From: an uncultured Atopobium sp.
GTDB lineage: Bacteria > Actinomycetota > Coriobacteriia > Coriobacteriales > Atopobiaceae
Length of the DNA stretch: 10,729 bases
Reading direction: 5' to 3'
Assembly: GCA_946647055.1 (NCBI GenBank)
Contig: CAMPCT010000057.1
Location: 1-10,729 of the forward strand
The notes below the pieces were generated by a model. The model saw only the letters and a program-made list of their open reading frames with translations, made no database searches and was not told where the DNA came from. Below, in pieces: positions 1 through 7,105 of this stretch (position 1 is the stretch's first letter; the number at the start of each line of letters is the position of its first letter). The translations under genes and the position numbers were made by a program.

Positions 1-122
1 GCGCACGTGGTGAGGTAGCTGCAGTTGTAGCTCTCGCCCTCCACGCCGCCAGATGGCGTCCGGTCGTAGGCGCAGCCGATGCTGTTGCGGCAGTAGGCCA
101 CGATCTTGTCGCGGTCGCCCAC
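1..122 (-). CDS. Endolysin, NlpC/P60- or CHAP-like cysteine peptidase, N-terminal part (partial)
   Basis: Partial gene running off the left edge; 40 codons are visible. The reading begins at a GTG one base after the holin stop codon and opens with VGDRDKIVAYCRNSIGCAYD. A few residues on comes SYNCSYLTTC. The layout of an N-terminal helix with an AY..N.IG..YD motif followed by an NCS motif matches NlpC/P60- or CHAP-type phage lysins, where the Cys (residue 34 here) is the catalytic nucleophile. The His and third catalytic residue would lie outside the window. Such enzymes cut peptidoglycan cross-links or amide bonds at the end of infection, and the place directly after a holin supports this. 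The GTG start is chosen because no ATG exists in this frame nearby; AAGGA lies upstream at a long spacing, so the exact start is uncertain. The family call rests on a short fragment. Confidence 0.6.
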   Translation of the reverse strand, partial: MGDRDKIVAYCRNSIGCAYDRTPSGGVEGESYNCSYLTTC

Positions 123-123
123 G

Positions 124-348
124 CTACTCGCTGTCCTTGTACGGGTTGCCCATGGCGCTCACGTGAGACGCGCCGATGATGGCACCGACGAAGACGCCCA
201 CCGCGTTGATGGTGAGCACGATGGCGTCGACGTTGGCGAGCCCCCAGGCGGGGCCGACCGCGCCCACGAAGGCCGCGAGCGCAGGACAGAGGATGAGTCC
301 GACCCACTTGAGGATGTCGTAGAGCCAGTTGGGGATGAGGTACTTCAT
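124..348 (-). CDS. Phage holin, Dp-1-like family
   Basis: A 74-residue protein with two hydrophobic helices (about residues 11-31 and 42-62), separated by a short turn near GPAWGL and ending in a polar tail (NPYKDSE). The pattern Y(D/x)ILKW..LI..PAL, then a Trp-Gly-Leu turn, then TI.AV..F.GA..G.S matches small holins of the pneumococcal phage Dp-1 type as I remember them. Holins accumulate in the cytoplasmic membrane and open it at a set time, releasing or activating the endolysin. The ATG at 348 is chosen over an upstream in-frame start at 378, because AGGAGGA sits six bases before it and the extra residues (MAACQSGGTT) overlap that binding site. The endolysin start follows one base after the stop, giving a lysis cassette. 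Confidence 0.85.
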   Translation of the reverse strand: MKYLIPNWLYDILKWVGLILCPALAAFVGAVGPAWGLANVDAIVLTINAVGVFVGAIIGASHVSAMGNPYKDSE

Positions 349-354
349 GGTGGT

Positions 355-361
355 TCCTCCT
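355..361 (-). promoter_or_regulatory. Ribosome binding site of the holin gene
   Basis: AGGAGGA on the minus strand, six bases before the ATG at 348. It decides the holin start against the in-frame upstream ATG at 378. The roughly 100 bases between here and the previous stop codon at 462 hold no gene, promoter or terminator that I can recognise. Confidence 0.75.
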
Positions 362-461
362 GACTGGCAGGCGGCCACGCCCTCGACTGGGACGCAGCCA
401 CCTGTGCATTGTTCGGTTGTTACTGGGGATGTGGCCTAGACCTCGTGCTCCGGCAGCTCCA

Positions 462-896
462 TCACCCGCCTGCAAGCTCGTCAATCGTCTTGTGCGGCAG
501 GTGGTCAATCTTCTCTCGGTAGGTGTCAATCAAGCCGTTGAAGCCCATGGCACTGTAGCGGTCGTGCATGTCGCACCATGATGCGTGCTCCTCTGGCGTG
601 ATCGCTCCACGCGAGAAGTACTTCTCGGCGTTGTGGATCAACATGTGCCGCATGGTGGTCTGTAGCGATGAAGCCATGTTCTCCATCTGCTCGTCCTGAT
701 TCTCGAGGTGCCTGCTTACCTCGATGCGCCACTCGGCCTCGGTGGCGCGCTTCGCGTCGGTGTCGGCGCGCGCTTGGTCGCGCTTCTCGTCGGCGCGCTT
801 GAATCGGTCGTTGAGCCAGAGCTGTCCTGCGAGGGTGAGTAGACCTGCCGCTATGGGTGCGAGCCACGCCCATATGCCTCTGATTGCGTCGGTCAT
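462..896 (-). CDS. Membrane-anchored phage protein of the lysis region, unknown function
   Basis: A 144-residue protein starting MTDAIRGIWAWLAPIAAGLL. One hydrophobic segment (about residues 7-27) is followed by a long charged helix rich in Arg, Asp, Glu and Ala (about 28-80) that could form a coiled coil. The C-terminal block (about 82-134) reads MLIHNAEKYFSRGAIT, then E..SW.DM.DRY.AMGFNG, then I..LP. This resembles a block common in small proteins near the holins of Gram-positive phages, usually of the form LLRD.I...Y...G.I, then E...M...Y..LGGNG, then L..LP. Its function is unproven; a role as a second holin, holin modulator or membrane-tethered structural protein is possible. The ATG lies two bases after the stop of the tail-fibre gene, so it is probably translationally coupled. 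An upstream extension of the frame overlaps the fibre gene and is not believed. Confidence 0.75.
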   Translation of the reverse strand: MTDAIRGIWAWLAPIAAGLLTLAGQLWLNDRFKRADEKRDQARADTDAKRATEAEWRIEVSRHLENQDEQMENMASSLQTTMRHMLIHNAEKYFSRGAITPEEHASWCDMHDRYSAMGFNGLIDTYREKIDHLPHKTIDELAGG

Positions 897-898
897 GG

Positions 899-2599
899 CT
901 AGTCCGCCCACAGGTTGTCGTTGACGAACTTCCTGCCCTCCTTGAAGGCCCTGATTGCGACCTCCTGCGCAAGGATGTTCTGCTGGTCTGTGCCCGCAAT
1001 GACTCCAGAGCCGAGGTTTGCACCGGGGACGTGGATGGTGTTGTAGACGCTGGTGCTCATCTTCCACGTGGTGCCGTAGATGGACTTGGGCATGCCAAGG
1101 CGGTCGAGGATCCACAGCATCGTCACCCAAGACTGCAGCAGGCACGGCAGGCCCTCCTGCGTGTGCGTGCCGTCTGGCGACAGGTGGCCTTGGTCACCCA
1201 GCGAGTCGAGGTCGGTGGAGAGAGCGCGGTAGACGGCCATCCCGTTCGGGATCATGTCGTCAGCGATGCAGCTCCTGAGTATGTTGGCATTGCCCTCCTT
1301 GGTGCGCTGGTAGATGGCGTCCGCCGCGTCGCGCCTTGGTGCGTGGAAGAGCGAGACGAACTCGAGCATCTTGTACTCGGAACAGTAGTGCGAGCGGATG
1401 TACTCCTTGCAGTCGTTCCACGATTGCAACGGCTGCTCGCCAGGGTTGTAGTATTCCTGCATGCAGACGATGTCGAACTCGTAGGTGCTCAGGATTTCGG
1501 ACATGGTCATGCTGTCGTTGTAGTTTGTCCAGTTGTTCTGATTCTCTGCTACCGAGAATATCTGGCATGGCGTGTCGTTTGTGAAGTATTCATACTGCTG
1601 CGCGAGCGTCCTTCCGCCGTTGTACCACATGTAGAACTTGAAGTCGATGTGCGGGAAGTAGTGCCTTATGAGCCAAGGCACGTAGGCGATGCCGTCCTGC
1701 GTGAGGGAGTTTCCTATGAACAGGATGCGAATCTGCTTCTGCGTGTCCGTGTGCCAGACCCTCCACGCGGAGCCGACCTTAATCCTAGAGTACAGCCTGC
1801 CAGTCTCCGACTCCACGAACGTCTGGTAGGTGATGCTCTTTGCCTCGTTCTTTGTTACGAACAGCGTGCCGACGCCGCGTATGCTCGGAAAGCTCTCGTG
1901 CATGGGTGTCGTTGAGGAGTTCTGCGTCTCGAAGGTGTAGGCACCCACGTCCGTGATTTCGTCTAGGTTCGCGCCTTGGTTGACGGTGTATGCGATGGGT
2001 GCGTTAAGCCCGCTGTTCGCCACCCAGTCGCTGAACCCAGAGGAGCTGCGATAGAAGCGGGTGTACGTTCCCGAGTTCGTGTAGCTGACGAATACCTGGT
2101 ACGTGTTGCGCACGCTCGCGGTGGGATAATCGGTGGTTGCAACTATGAGGATGCCGCCACACGACTTCTGGTTGGGGAACGTCCCTGAGATGTCTCCAGC
2201 CCCAGACACCACCTGAAAGCGATAGACGCCATCGGTCAGGAACGTGTCGAGGTCTGCCGTCTGGTCGTAGACGTACCCGCTCGGCATGTCGAGCGCCCCC
2301 TTGGCAACCCAGTCACGCCACCCAGAGGCAAGCCCGATTCTGGCGAACGTACGTCCGCTCGCCATGTCGATGAAATGCTGGTACGTGAGGTTGTTCGCGG
2401 GGTTCTTCGCCACGATGATGGTCGCGGTTACCCCAGTCCCCGCTGGGAACGACTCGTGCTTCGTCTCGCCACTCTTTGCCTCGATGGTATAGATGCCAGC
2501 GGTCGTCAGCTCGTCAAGGTTGCATGACGGGTATTTGTTGTATGTCACAGGCGCAGTAAACCCCAGTATCGGCTCGCCGTTCATGGTCGCTACCGGCAT
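899..2599 (-). CDS. Tail fibre with three pyocin-knob-like repeats and an SGNH/DUF4886-type hydrolase domain
   Basis: A 566-residue protein. Residues about 14-283 hold three related units of roughly 90 residues. Each runs NLDE(L/I)T..G.YT(F/I)E, then G...(I/F)V.K, then YQ.F....GR.(Y/F)(S/A)R, then W..W; the LD motifs sit at residues 28, 117 and 212. This is the pyocin-knob pattern of phage tail fibres. Residues about 289-500 form a hydrolase: IRILFIGNSLTQ gives the block I serine (Ser298), NGGRTL (327-332) a second block, VCMQEYYNPG (378-387) block III, and SPDGTHTQEG (474-483) the catalytic Asp476/His479 pair. PNGMAVYRAL (451-460) and the Trp-rich helix after the histidine are typical of DUF4886 within the SGNH superfamily. 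Likely role: binding the host surface and removing acyl groups from a cell-wall or capsule glycan. The substrate is unknown. The ATG is preceded by AAGGAGGGGAC. Codon use is less GC-rich than in neighbouring genes. Confidence 0.85.
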   Translation of the reverse strand: MPVATMNGEPILGFTAPVTYNKYPSCNLDELTTAGIYTIEAKSGETKHESFPAGTGVTATIIVAKNPANNLTYQHFIDMASGRTFARIGLASGWRDWVAKGALDMPSGYVYDQTADLDTFLTDGVYRFQVVSGAGDISGTFPNQKSCGGILIVATTDYPTASVRNTYQVFVSYTNSGTYTRFYRSSSGFSDWVANSGLNAPIAYTVNQGANLDEITDVGAYTFETQNSSTTPMHESFPSIRGVGTLFVTKNEAKSITYQTFVESETGRLYSRIKVGSAWRVWHTDTQKQIRILFIGNSLTQDGIAYVPWLIRHYFPHIDFKFYMWYNGGRTLAQQYEYFTNDTPCQIFSVAENQNNWTNYNDSMTMSEILSTYEFDIVCMQEYYNPGEQPLQSWNDCKEYIRSHYCSEYKMLEFVSLFHAPRRDAADAIYQRTKEGNANILRSCIADDMIPNGMAVYRALSTDLDSLGDQGHLSPDGTHTQEGLPCLLQSWVTMLWILDRLGMPKSIYGTTWKMSTSVYNTIHVPGANLGSGVIAGTDQQNILAQEVAIRAFKEGRKFVNDNLWAD

Positions 2600-2601
2600 G
2601 T

Positions 2602-2610
2602 CCCCTCCTT
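2602..2610 (-). promoter_or_regulatory. Ribosome binding site of the tail-fibre gene
   Basis: AAGGAGGGG on the minus strand, overlapping the stop codon of the preceding gene. It fixes the start at the ATG at 2599 rather than the second in-frame ATG five codons on, from which it would be too distant. Confidence 0.7.
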
Positions 2611-2992
2611 ACGGCAGCGTCACTCCGCTGCCCTGAATCTCGTGGCCGTCCTTGTCCTTGAGGTAGAGCCTCTTCCCGCTGATTCCCAGTGAGAACGCCG
2701 CACCGCTCGCGCGTGCGAGGTCGATACCGCCTTCTGGATCGTTGTGGTTGCCCTTTACGTCCTTGATGTAGAGCCTGCCGTCGCTCACCTCTAGGCTTGC
2801 AGCGGCCTGGTCCTTGGTCGGATACCTATCGTCCAGGTTCTCGCTGTCCAGCGCGTTGTCACCGGAGATCGGTATCAGGCTCAGGACCCCGTTCGCGAAC
2901 GACAGGCTGCCGCCTGCCTCGGTAAGGCGCGCGAAGACCGCGTCGATGCGGCCCCACAGCTGCCCGAGCCCCACCTCGTCAAGGTAGCTCAT
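2609..2992 (-). CDS. Small tail-tip/collar-fibre-like protein with internal beta repeats
   Basis: A 127-residue protein beginning MSYLDEVGLGQLWGRIDAVF. The opening YLDE.GL..LW..I is a common N-terminus of fibre and baseplate proteins in phages of Gram-positive bacteria. The rest holds three similar short beta units, about 35-37 residues apart: NGVLSLIPISGDN (from residue 34), DGRLYIKDVKGN (from 71) and GKRLYLKDKDGHEI (from 106). These may build a trimeric beta structure. The ATG overlaps the stop of the upstream Tal-like gene by four bases (ATGA), and the tail-fibre gene starts nine bases after the end. It probably links the tail tip to the fibre or forms part of the receptor-binding complex; this is inferred from position and repeats. 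A longer open frame upstream (to 4918) lies inside the Tal-like and Dit genes and is not real. Confidence 0.8.
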   Translation of the reverse strand: MSYLDEVGLGQLWGRIDAVFARLTEAGGSLSFANGVLSLIPISGDNALDSENLDDRYPTKDQAAASLEVSDGRLYIKDVKGNHNDPEGGIDLARASGAAFSLGISGKRLYLKDKDGHEIQGSGVTLP

Positions 2993-4518
2993 GCCAGTCC
3001 CCCGATCGTCCCCTGCGGGATGTAGTTGTTGACCTCGTACACCAGGTTGTCTCGCAGCGCCTCGGTGTCGGCCTTGCGCTCCTTGACTTTGCGCGACATG
3101 GCCGCTGGCAGCATGCCGAGCGTGTAGCGCGTCGCCCCCGGGTCGTCCAGGTCGAGGTCCGCCGCGGTGACCTGCATGACCTGGTCGAAGCCCTGCGACT
3201 CGTTTATGACTCGCACGGTGTGGCCCGCCTCGAGGTGCACGTAGCCGTCCATGTAGAGCGCGACGTCCACCGCGTCCACGTCTAGCGTGGTCTTGAGGTT
3301 CCTCGTCGCGCCGTGAATCTCCGTCATCGCGCGGCGGAGGAGCGTGGTGGGGTCCTCGATCGCGGAGTCCGAGAACGTGAACGTGCGCAGGCCGTAGCGC
3401 CTGGCCAGCGCCCTGTGGTAGACCAGCTCGTCGCACTTGTGGTAGGCGTTGCCCTCGGCAGGAAACGTGACGCCCCCGTAGTCGCCGTCGGGCAGCTCGC
3501 GCAGGGTGACCGTGCTGTCGGTGTACTTGAGCTCGCCGCCGCCGTACCACGCCCTGCCCCCGGCAGCGTAGGAGTGCGGCGTGGCGGGCGCTATCGGCAC
3601 GTCGGTGCCGGATGTCGTGATCGTCACGTTCGCGGTTATCACGTAGCCGACGGTCATGGCGATGAGCGTGTCCCCTCGGTGCGCGGCGAGCGTCCCCGAG
3701 TCCGTCCTCACCCTGATCGTCGTGTCGCCCTCGGAGACGTCGCGCACGATGGTGAGCCACGTGCCGCCCCTCTCGCGGGCCTGCGCGTTCTCGTCGCGCC
3801 TCGTGGCGCCCAGCGGGTAGCAGCCCGTGTAGAAGCCCTCGTCGCTGGTCTCCAGGGTGAAGGACGTCATGTTCTCGCCGAAGCGTATCACCTGCGAGTT
3901 GGCGTAGCGCGCGCCCGTGTACAGGCCTATGTGCCGCCGCCCGCCCTGCATCCAGACGTACAGCATGCAGTTGTAGGGATCGATGATGCCGTTCGTCAGG
4001 ATGTCGAGTATCGGCGTCGGCGAGGTCGCCGTCGTGGCGGCCACGTGCATGCCGAGCTCCTCGTCGTAGTAGCCCGCGTCCTCCGAGTCGATGTTCGCCG
4101 AGTTCACGAACATCAGGCCGGGCTTGCCTAGCTCCAGCATGTGCCGGTTGTACTCCGCGATGCAGCGGGAGAACAGCACCTGCGCGGGGAGCTTGGGCGG
4201 GAGCCGCATGTGCACGTCCGCCAGCAGCTGCACGTCGCTCAGGCAGGTCACGCGGCGCTGCCCGTCGATCTGGTCGGCGACGTGGCTCACGAAGCCGTGG
4301 AACAGGTGCTGGCCGTCGAACTCGGTGGCGACGGGGTTGTCGAAGTCGCGGATGGCCGCGGGCGAGAACGCCGCGAACAGCGGGTGCGGCCTCGGTATGG
4401 TGAACTCGAACTTGCTCACCGCGCTCGTGACCATCGAGAGCCTGGCGGAGTGTATGGGCCGCGCGTCGTTGCCGGGCTGGAACACGACGTCGCTGCCGCG
4501 CGTGACGAGGTAGCCCAT
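2989..4518 (-). CDS. Tail tip protein, Tal-like (prophage endopeptidase tail/hub family)
   Basis: A 509-residue protein directly after Dit, the usual place of the tail-associated hub (Tal) in siphophages of Gram-positive hosts. The N-terminus (GYLVTRGSDVVFQPGNDARP, then a run ending EFTIPRPHPLFAAF) and the following DGQHLFHGFV, HVADQIDGQRRVTCL and VQLLADV elements fit the beta-rich hub domains of this family. The C-terminal part has LEAGHTVRVINESQG, then MQVTAADLDLDDPGATRYTL, ending in a helix and YIPQGTIGGLA. That resembles the hub's last beta domain followed by a linker to the fibre module. No peptidase, lysozyme or CHAP domain is visible, so this is a short, probably structural Tal that closes the tail tube until DNA release. 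The ATG follows the Dit stop with no gap (TAGATG), with GGAGGGACC upstream. The family call is from memory of motifs plus synteny. Confidence 0.8.
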   Translation of the reverse strand: MGYLVTRGSDVVFQPGNDARPIHSARLSMVTSAVSKFEFTIPRPHPLFAAFSPAAIRDFDNPVATEFDGQHLFHGFVSHVADQIDGQRRVTCLSDVQLLADVHMRLPPKLPAQVLFSRCIAEYNRHMLELGKPGLMFVNSANIDSEDAGYYDEELGMHVAATTATSPTPILDILTNGIIDPYNCMLYVWMQGGRRHIGLYTGARYANSQVIRFGENMTSFTLETSDEGFYTGCYPLGATRRDENAQARERGGTWLTIVRDVSEGDTTIRVRTDSGTLAAHRGDTLIAMTVGYVITANVTITTSGTDVPIAPATPHSYAAGGRAWYGGGELKYTDSTVTLRELPDGDYGGVTFPAEGNAYHKCDELVYHRALARRYGLRTFTFSDSAIEDPTTLLRRAMTEIHGATRNLKTTLDVDAVDVALYMDGYVHLEAGHTVRVINESQGFDQVMQVTAADLDLDDPGATRYTLGMLPAAMSRKVKERKADTEALRDNLVYEVNNYIPQGTIGGLA

Positions 4519-5292
4519 CTACAGGTCCCTCCTCGTGAAGCTCACGGTCGAGTGCTGCTTGGCCTCGTTCGCGCAGCGCAGGTCGGTGCCCACAATCTCC
4601 CAGTCGTCGCCGAACTGGGCGTCCGTGCCGACCAGCTCGTAGCCCTTCTCCGGGTTCACCACAAGGTTCGTGCCGTCGAGGTACTGCCACCAGTCGTCGA
4701 CCTCGACGGTCACGCGGTTCCTGCCGTAGACGGTCTCGGCCACGGTGTCCTCGCCCTCGCCGTCGAAAGACCCCATTGGGGTCGTGCCCACGGTGACGTC
4801 CGCGGACTGGGCATGCGCCAGCCTGACGTCGTCGTAGTAGGTGCTGCCCTCCATGACCACGGTGCCGCTCGGGTGGCTGTTGACCTCGAGCGAGACCCTG
4901 CCCTCGGAACGCTTCCACGGATGGCGGTCGACGGAGATGGTGACCATGATTCCGTTGGCGGCGAGCCGCTCGACCGACTCGATGGCCCAGCGCCCGCGGT
5001 AGGTGTACCCCGGGTCCCAGCTGAGCGTGTAGTCGGCCATGGTGCCGTGCACCAGCCCCGTCAGCCTGCGCAGGCGCTCGGGCAGGTCGTCGCCCGCGAG
5101 CAGCAGGGCAAACTCGTGCCTGCCGTTTCGGTAGGCCACGAAGCCGACCGACTCGGTGATGTCCAGGTCGCTCCCCGCGGGGATCTCGACCTTGGTCACC
5201 TTCGGCTCGGGCGGCTCCATCTCGAACTTGGAGAGTACGGCGCCGAGCTCCTCGCAGAGGTCGGTGCCGTCGAAGATCACCCTGTAGTCCAT
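4519..5292 (-). CDS. Distal tail protein (Dit)
   Basis: A 257-residue protein between the tape measure and Tal-like genes. Length and order match Dit of siphophages (SPP1 gp19.1 is of similar size). It starts MDYRVIFDGTDLCEELGAVL and has the PEPKVTKVEIPAGSDLDITE stretch. A YRGRWAIESVERLAANGIMV-type beta region follows, then the common ending (STVSFTRRDL) seen as a closing beta strand and R-R/G-(D/E)-L in Dit proteins. The second half (about residues 135-257) is beta-rich with many Asp, Thr and Val and a DDWWQYLDGTN segment, as in the galectin-like domain. Dit forms the hexameric ring joining tail tube to tail tip. No added carbohydrate-binding insert is apparent. The start is supported by AGGTGAT three bases upstream; the tape measure stop lies four bases before it. 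Confidence 0.85.
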   Translation of the reverse strand: MDYRVIFDGTDLCEELGAVLSKFEMEPPEPKVTKVEIPAGSDLDITESVGFVAYRNGRHEFALLLAGDDLPERLRRLTGLVHGTMADYTLSWDPGYTYRGRWAIESVERLAANGIMVTISVDRHPWKRSEGRVSLEVNSHPSGTVVMEGSTYYDDVRLAHAQSADVTVGTTPMGSFDGEGEDTVAETVYGRNRVTVEVDDWWQYLDGTNLVVNPEKGYELVGTDAQFGDDWEIVGTDLRCANEAKQHSTVSFTRRDL

Positions 5293-5295
5293 GCC

Positions 5296-5302
5296 ATCAC
5301 CT
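5296..5302 (-). promoter_or_regulatory. Ribosome binding site of the Dit gene
   Basis: AGGTGAT on the minus strand overlaps the tape measure stop codon and lies three bases before the ATG at 5292. A nearer ATG at 5297 sits inside this site in another frame and is not used. Confidence 0.6.
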
Positions 5303-7105
5303 CACCAGCGCGCGGTCCATGCGCGTGCGGATGCCACCCACCAGCGCGTTTCCGTCAAGGTAGATGCCCATGTTCGCGAGGTCGTTGCGCAGCGCCTGCG
5401 TGGCGGCGTACGCCCCTCCGTCCACGGGCTGGGCTGCAGCCGCCTGCGGCGCCGCGGCGCTCCTCGGCAACGATGCCGCGTAGACGTCGCGCACGGCGTC
5501 GGCCATGGAGCGCTCGGCCATGCGCACGCCGCTGTCTGTGCCCTGCGCGAGGCCCTCCATGTTCATCTCGCCCACCCAGGCGAAGAGCTTTGACGGGCTG
5601 GCGATGCCCAGGAACGAGAGCGCCCCGTCGACGGCCCCCTTGATGCCGCCGAGCAGCGCGTCCTTGACCCTGCCGACGTTCGCGGCGATGCCGCTGACCA
5701 GCCCCGAGATGAGGTCGGCGGCGGCCCCCGCGAGGTCGAAGCTGGACACCTTGTCCCAGATGTCCTGCAGCATGGCCTGCGCGGTCGCCATTATCTGCGG
5801 CAGCGCCTGGTCTATCGCCTGCCCTATGGCCTGGAACAGCTGCAGCCCCGCGGAGAGCAGGTTGGGCACGTTCGCCACGAGCGTCATGACGAGGGTCACG
5901 AGCAGGTTGCCTATGGCAGCCAGAATCGTGGGGCCGTGCGCGGTGATCGCCTGCGCGATGGTGCCGAACAGCGATATCGCCGCGCCCATCATGTTCGGTA
6001 TGTTCGCGGTGATGAGGTTGATCACCGTCGTGAGCAGCGTGAGCGCCGTGGGGCCAACGACCGCCACGAGCTGCGGCACTACCGTGGCCAGCGTCTGCGC
6101 GACCATCGGCACGACGGTGGGTATCGCCGCCTGCACCTGCGCCATGATGGTCCGGATCCTGCCCATGATGCCCGTCGAGAGCTGGTTGCCGTTCTCGTCC
6201 GTTGCGCCCAGAAGCGCCGTGGTTGCGGCGCTGGCCAGCTCGGTCGCTCGGGCCGCCACGTTGCCGTCGTCCTTGCCGAACTCGGTGAGCAGGTTCTGCC
6301 AAGCGGACTTGGTCGCGTTGATGGACCCCTCGACGGTGGTCATGCCCTCCTTGCCGGCATAGCCCGCGTAGCCCATCATCTGGACGTAGTCGACGACGGC
6401 CGCCTGGCAGTCGGCGAGGTTGTCGATGGTCAGGTCGCCCGCCTGGCCCTGCGATACGCGCCAGTCGTTGACCTTGTCGATGACCTCCTGCATGCCCTCC
6501 TTGGTGGGCTTGATGCCCAGCTGGAGGTTGTCCAGCATGGTGAAGTTGCCCTTCATGATGCCGTTGAAGGCGTTCTGCGCGGACTCCTGCGTGATGCCCA
6601 TCGCGGAGACGATGTCGGCTTGCGCCGTGACGACCTTGTCGGCGAGCTGCGCGGCGCCCGCGGAATCCCCTCCCATCGCCTCGCGCAGGCCGACCGCGAG
6701 GCCGTTCACCTGCTGCAGGTAGTCGTTCTGGCTCATCTGGACGTTCTTGTATGCGTCCTTCGAGCGCTGCTCTATGTAGCCGTAGGCGTCGCCGAACGCG
6801 AGCTTGGCGCCACCCGCCAGCTGCTCGTACTCGGCGTAGCTGTCGAGCGCGGCCTTTCCGACGGCCCCAACGCTCGTGGCGGCAGCTGCGCCGCCCGCCA
6901 CGAGAGCCTTGCCCATCATACCCGCGACGCCCTTCATGCCGCCGCCGAGCTTGGACCTCAGGCCGCCGAGGATCCCCTCGCCAGCCTTGCCGCCCGCGGA
7001 CTTGCCGGCGGAGTCGGCCGCGCCGCCCAGCTCCTTCTCGATGGTGCCCTGCGCACCCCTGAGCGACGGGATAAGCCTGACGTAGGCTGTAGCTAGATCA
7101 GCCAT
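5297..7105 (-). CDS. Tail tape measure protein
   Basis: A 602-residue protein. It opens with ADLATAYVRLIPSLRGAQGT, a typical start of tape measure proteins in phages of Gram-positive bacteria. A Gly/Ala-rich hydrophobic stretch follows (about residues 40-87), then a helical part with YEQLAGGAKLAFGDAY and QMSQNDYLQQ motifs. Long hydrophobic helices span about 315-440 (repeated IPTVVP, VVPQLV and NIPNMM elements). Near the end, GIASPSKLFAWVGEMNMEGL (501-520) is the well-known SPSK..G..M.EGL signature. It sets tail length and enters the cell envelope during DNA delivery. At the roughly 0.15 nm per residue known for siphophages, 602 residues imply a tail of about 90 nm, which is short. The ATG overlaps the chaperone stop by eight bases, with GGAGGTGGAGG directly upstream. 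The C-terminal region (from about 547) is an Ala/Pro linker and a small globular end. Confidence 0.95.
   Translation of the reverse strand: MADLATAYVRLIPSLRGAQGTIEKELGGAADSAGKSAGGKAGEGILGGLRSKLGGGMKGVAGMMGKALVAGGAAAATSVGAVGKAALDSYAEYEQLAGGAKLAFGDAYGYIEQRSKDAYKNVQMSQNDYLQQVNGLAVGLREAMGGDSAGAAQLADKVVTAQADIVSAMGITQESAQNAFNGIMKGNFTMLDNLQLGIKPTKEGMQEVIDKVNDWRVSQGQAGDLTIDNLADCQAAVVDYVQMMGYAGYAGKEGMTTVEGSINATKSAWQNLLTEFGKDDGNVAARATELASAATTALLGATDENGNQLSTGIMGRIRTIMAQVQAAIPTVVPMVAQTLATVVPQLVAVVGPTALTLLTTVINLITANIPNMMGAAISLFGTIAQAITAHGPTILAAIGNLLVTLVMTLVANVPNLLSAGLQLFQAIGQAIDQALPQIMATAQAMLQDIWDKVSSFDLAGAAADLISGLVSGIAANVGRVKDALLGGIKGAVDGALSFLGIASPSKLFAWVGEMNMEGLAQGTDSGVRMAERSMADAVRDVYAASLPRSAAAPQAAAAQPVDGGAYAATQALRNDLANMGIYLDGNALVGGIRTRMDRALVR

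Noticed and set aside
349..378. Ten extra residues (MAACQSGGTT) at the start of the holin
   Set aside because: The segment contains the strong ribosome binding site of the ATG at 348 and has no binding site of its own.
436..462. Eight-residue reading (MELPEHEV) starting in a TGATG overlap after the membrane-anchored protein
   Set aside because: Too short to support as a gene; no further sign of function.
884..1915. 343-codon open frame on the plus strand
   Set aside because: Antisense to the tail fibre, whose domains are clearly recognisable; Val/Arg-rich composition and no family motif.
2993..4918. Upstream extension of the small tail protein frame to 769 codons
   Set aside because: The extra part is an Arg/His/Gly-rich shadow of the Tal-like and Dit genes; the ATGA overlap at 2992 marks the real start.
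4141..5643. 500-codon open frame on the plus strand
   Set aside because: It lies opposite the Tal-like, Dit and tape measure genes, has an Arg/Val/Gly-rich composition typical of antisense frames in GC-rich DNA, and crosses gene borders with no ribosome binding site.
5936..7096. 386-codon open frame on the plus strand
   Set aside because: Antisense to the tape measure gene; His/Arg/Gly-rich shadow.
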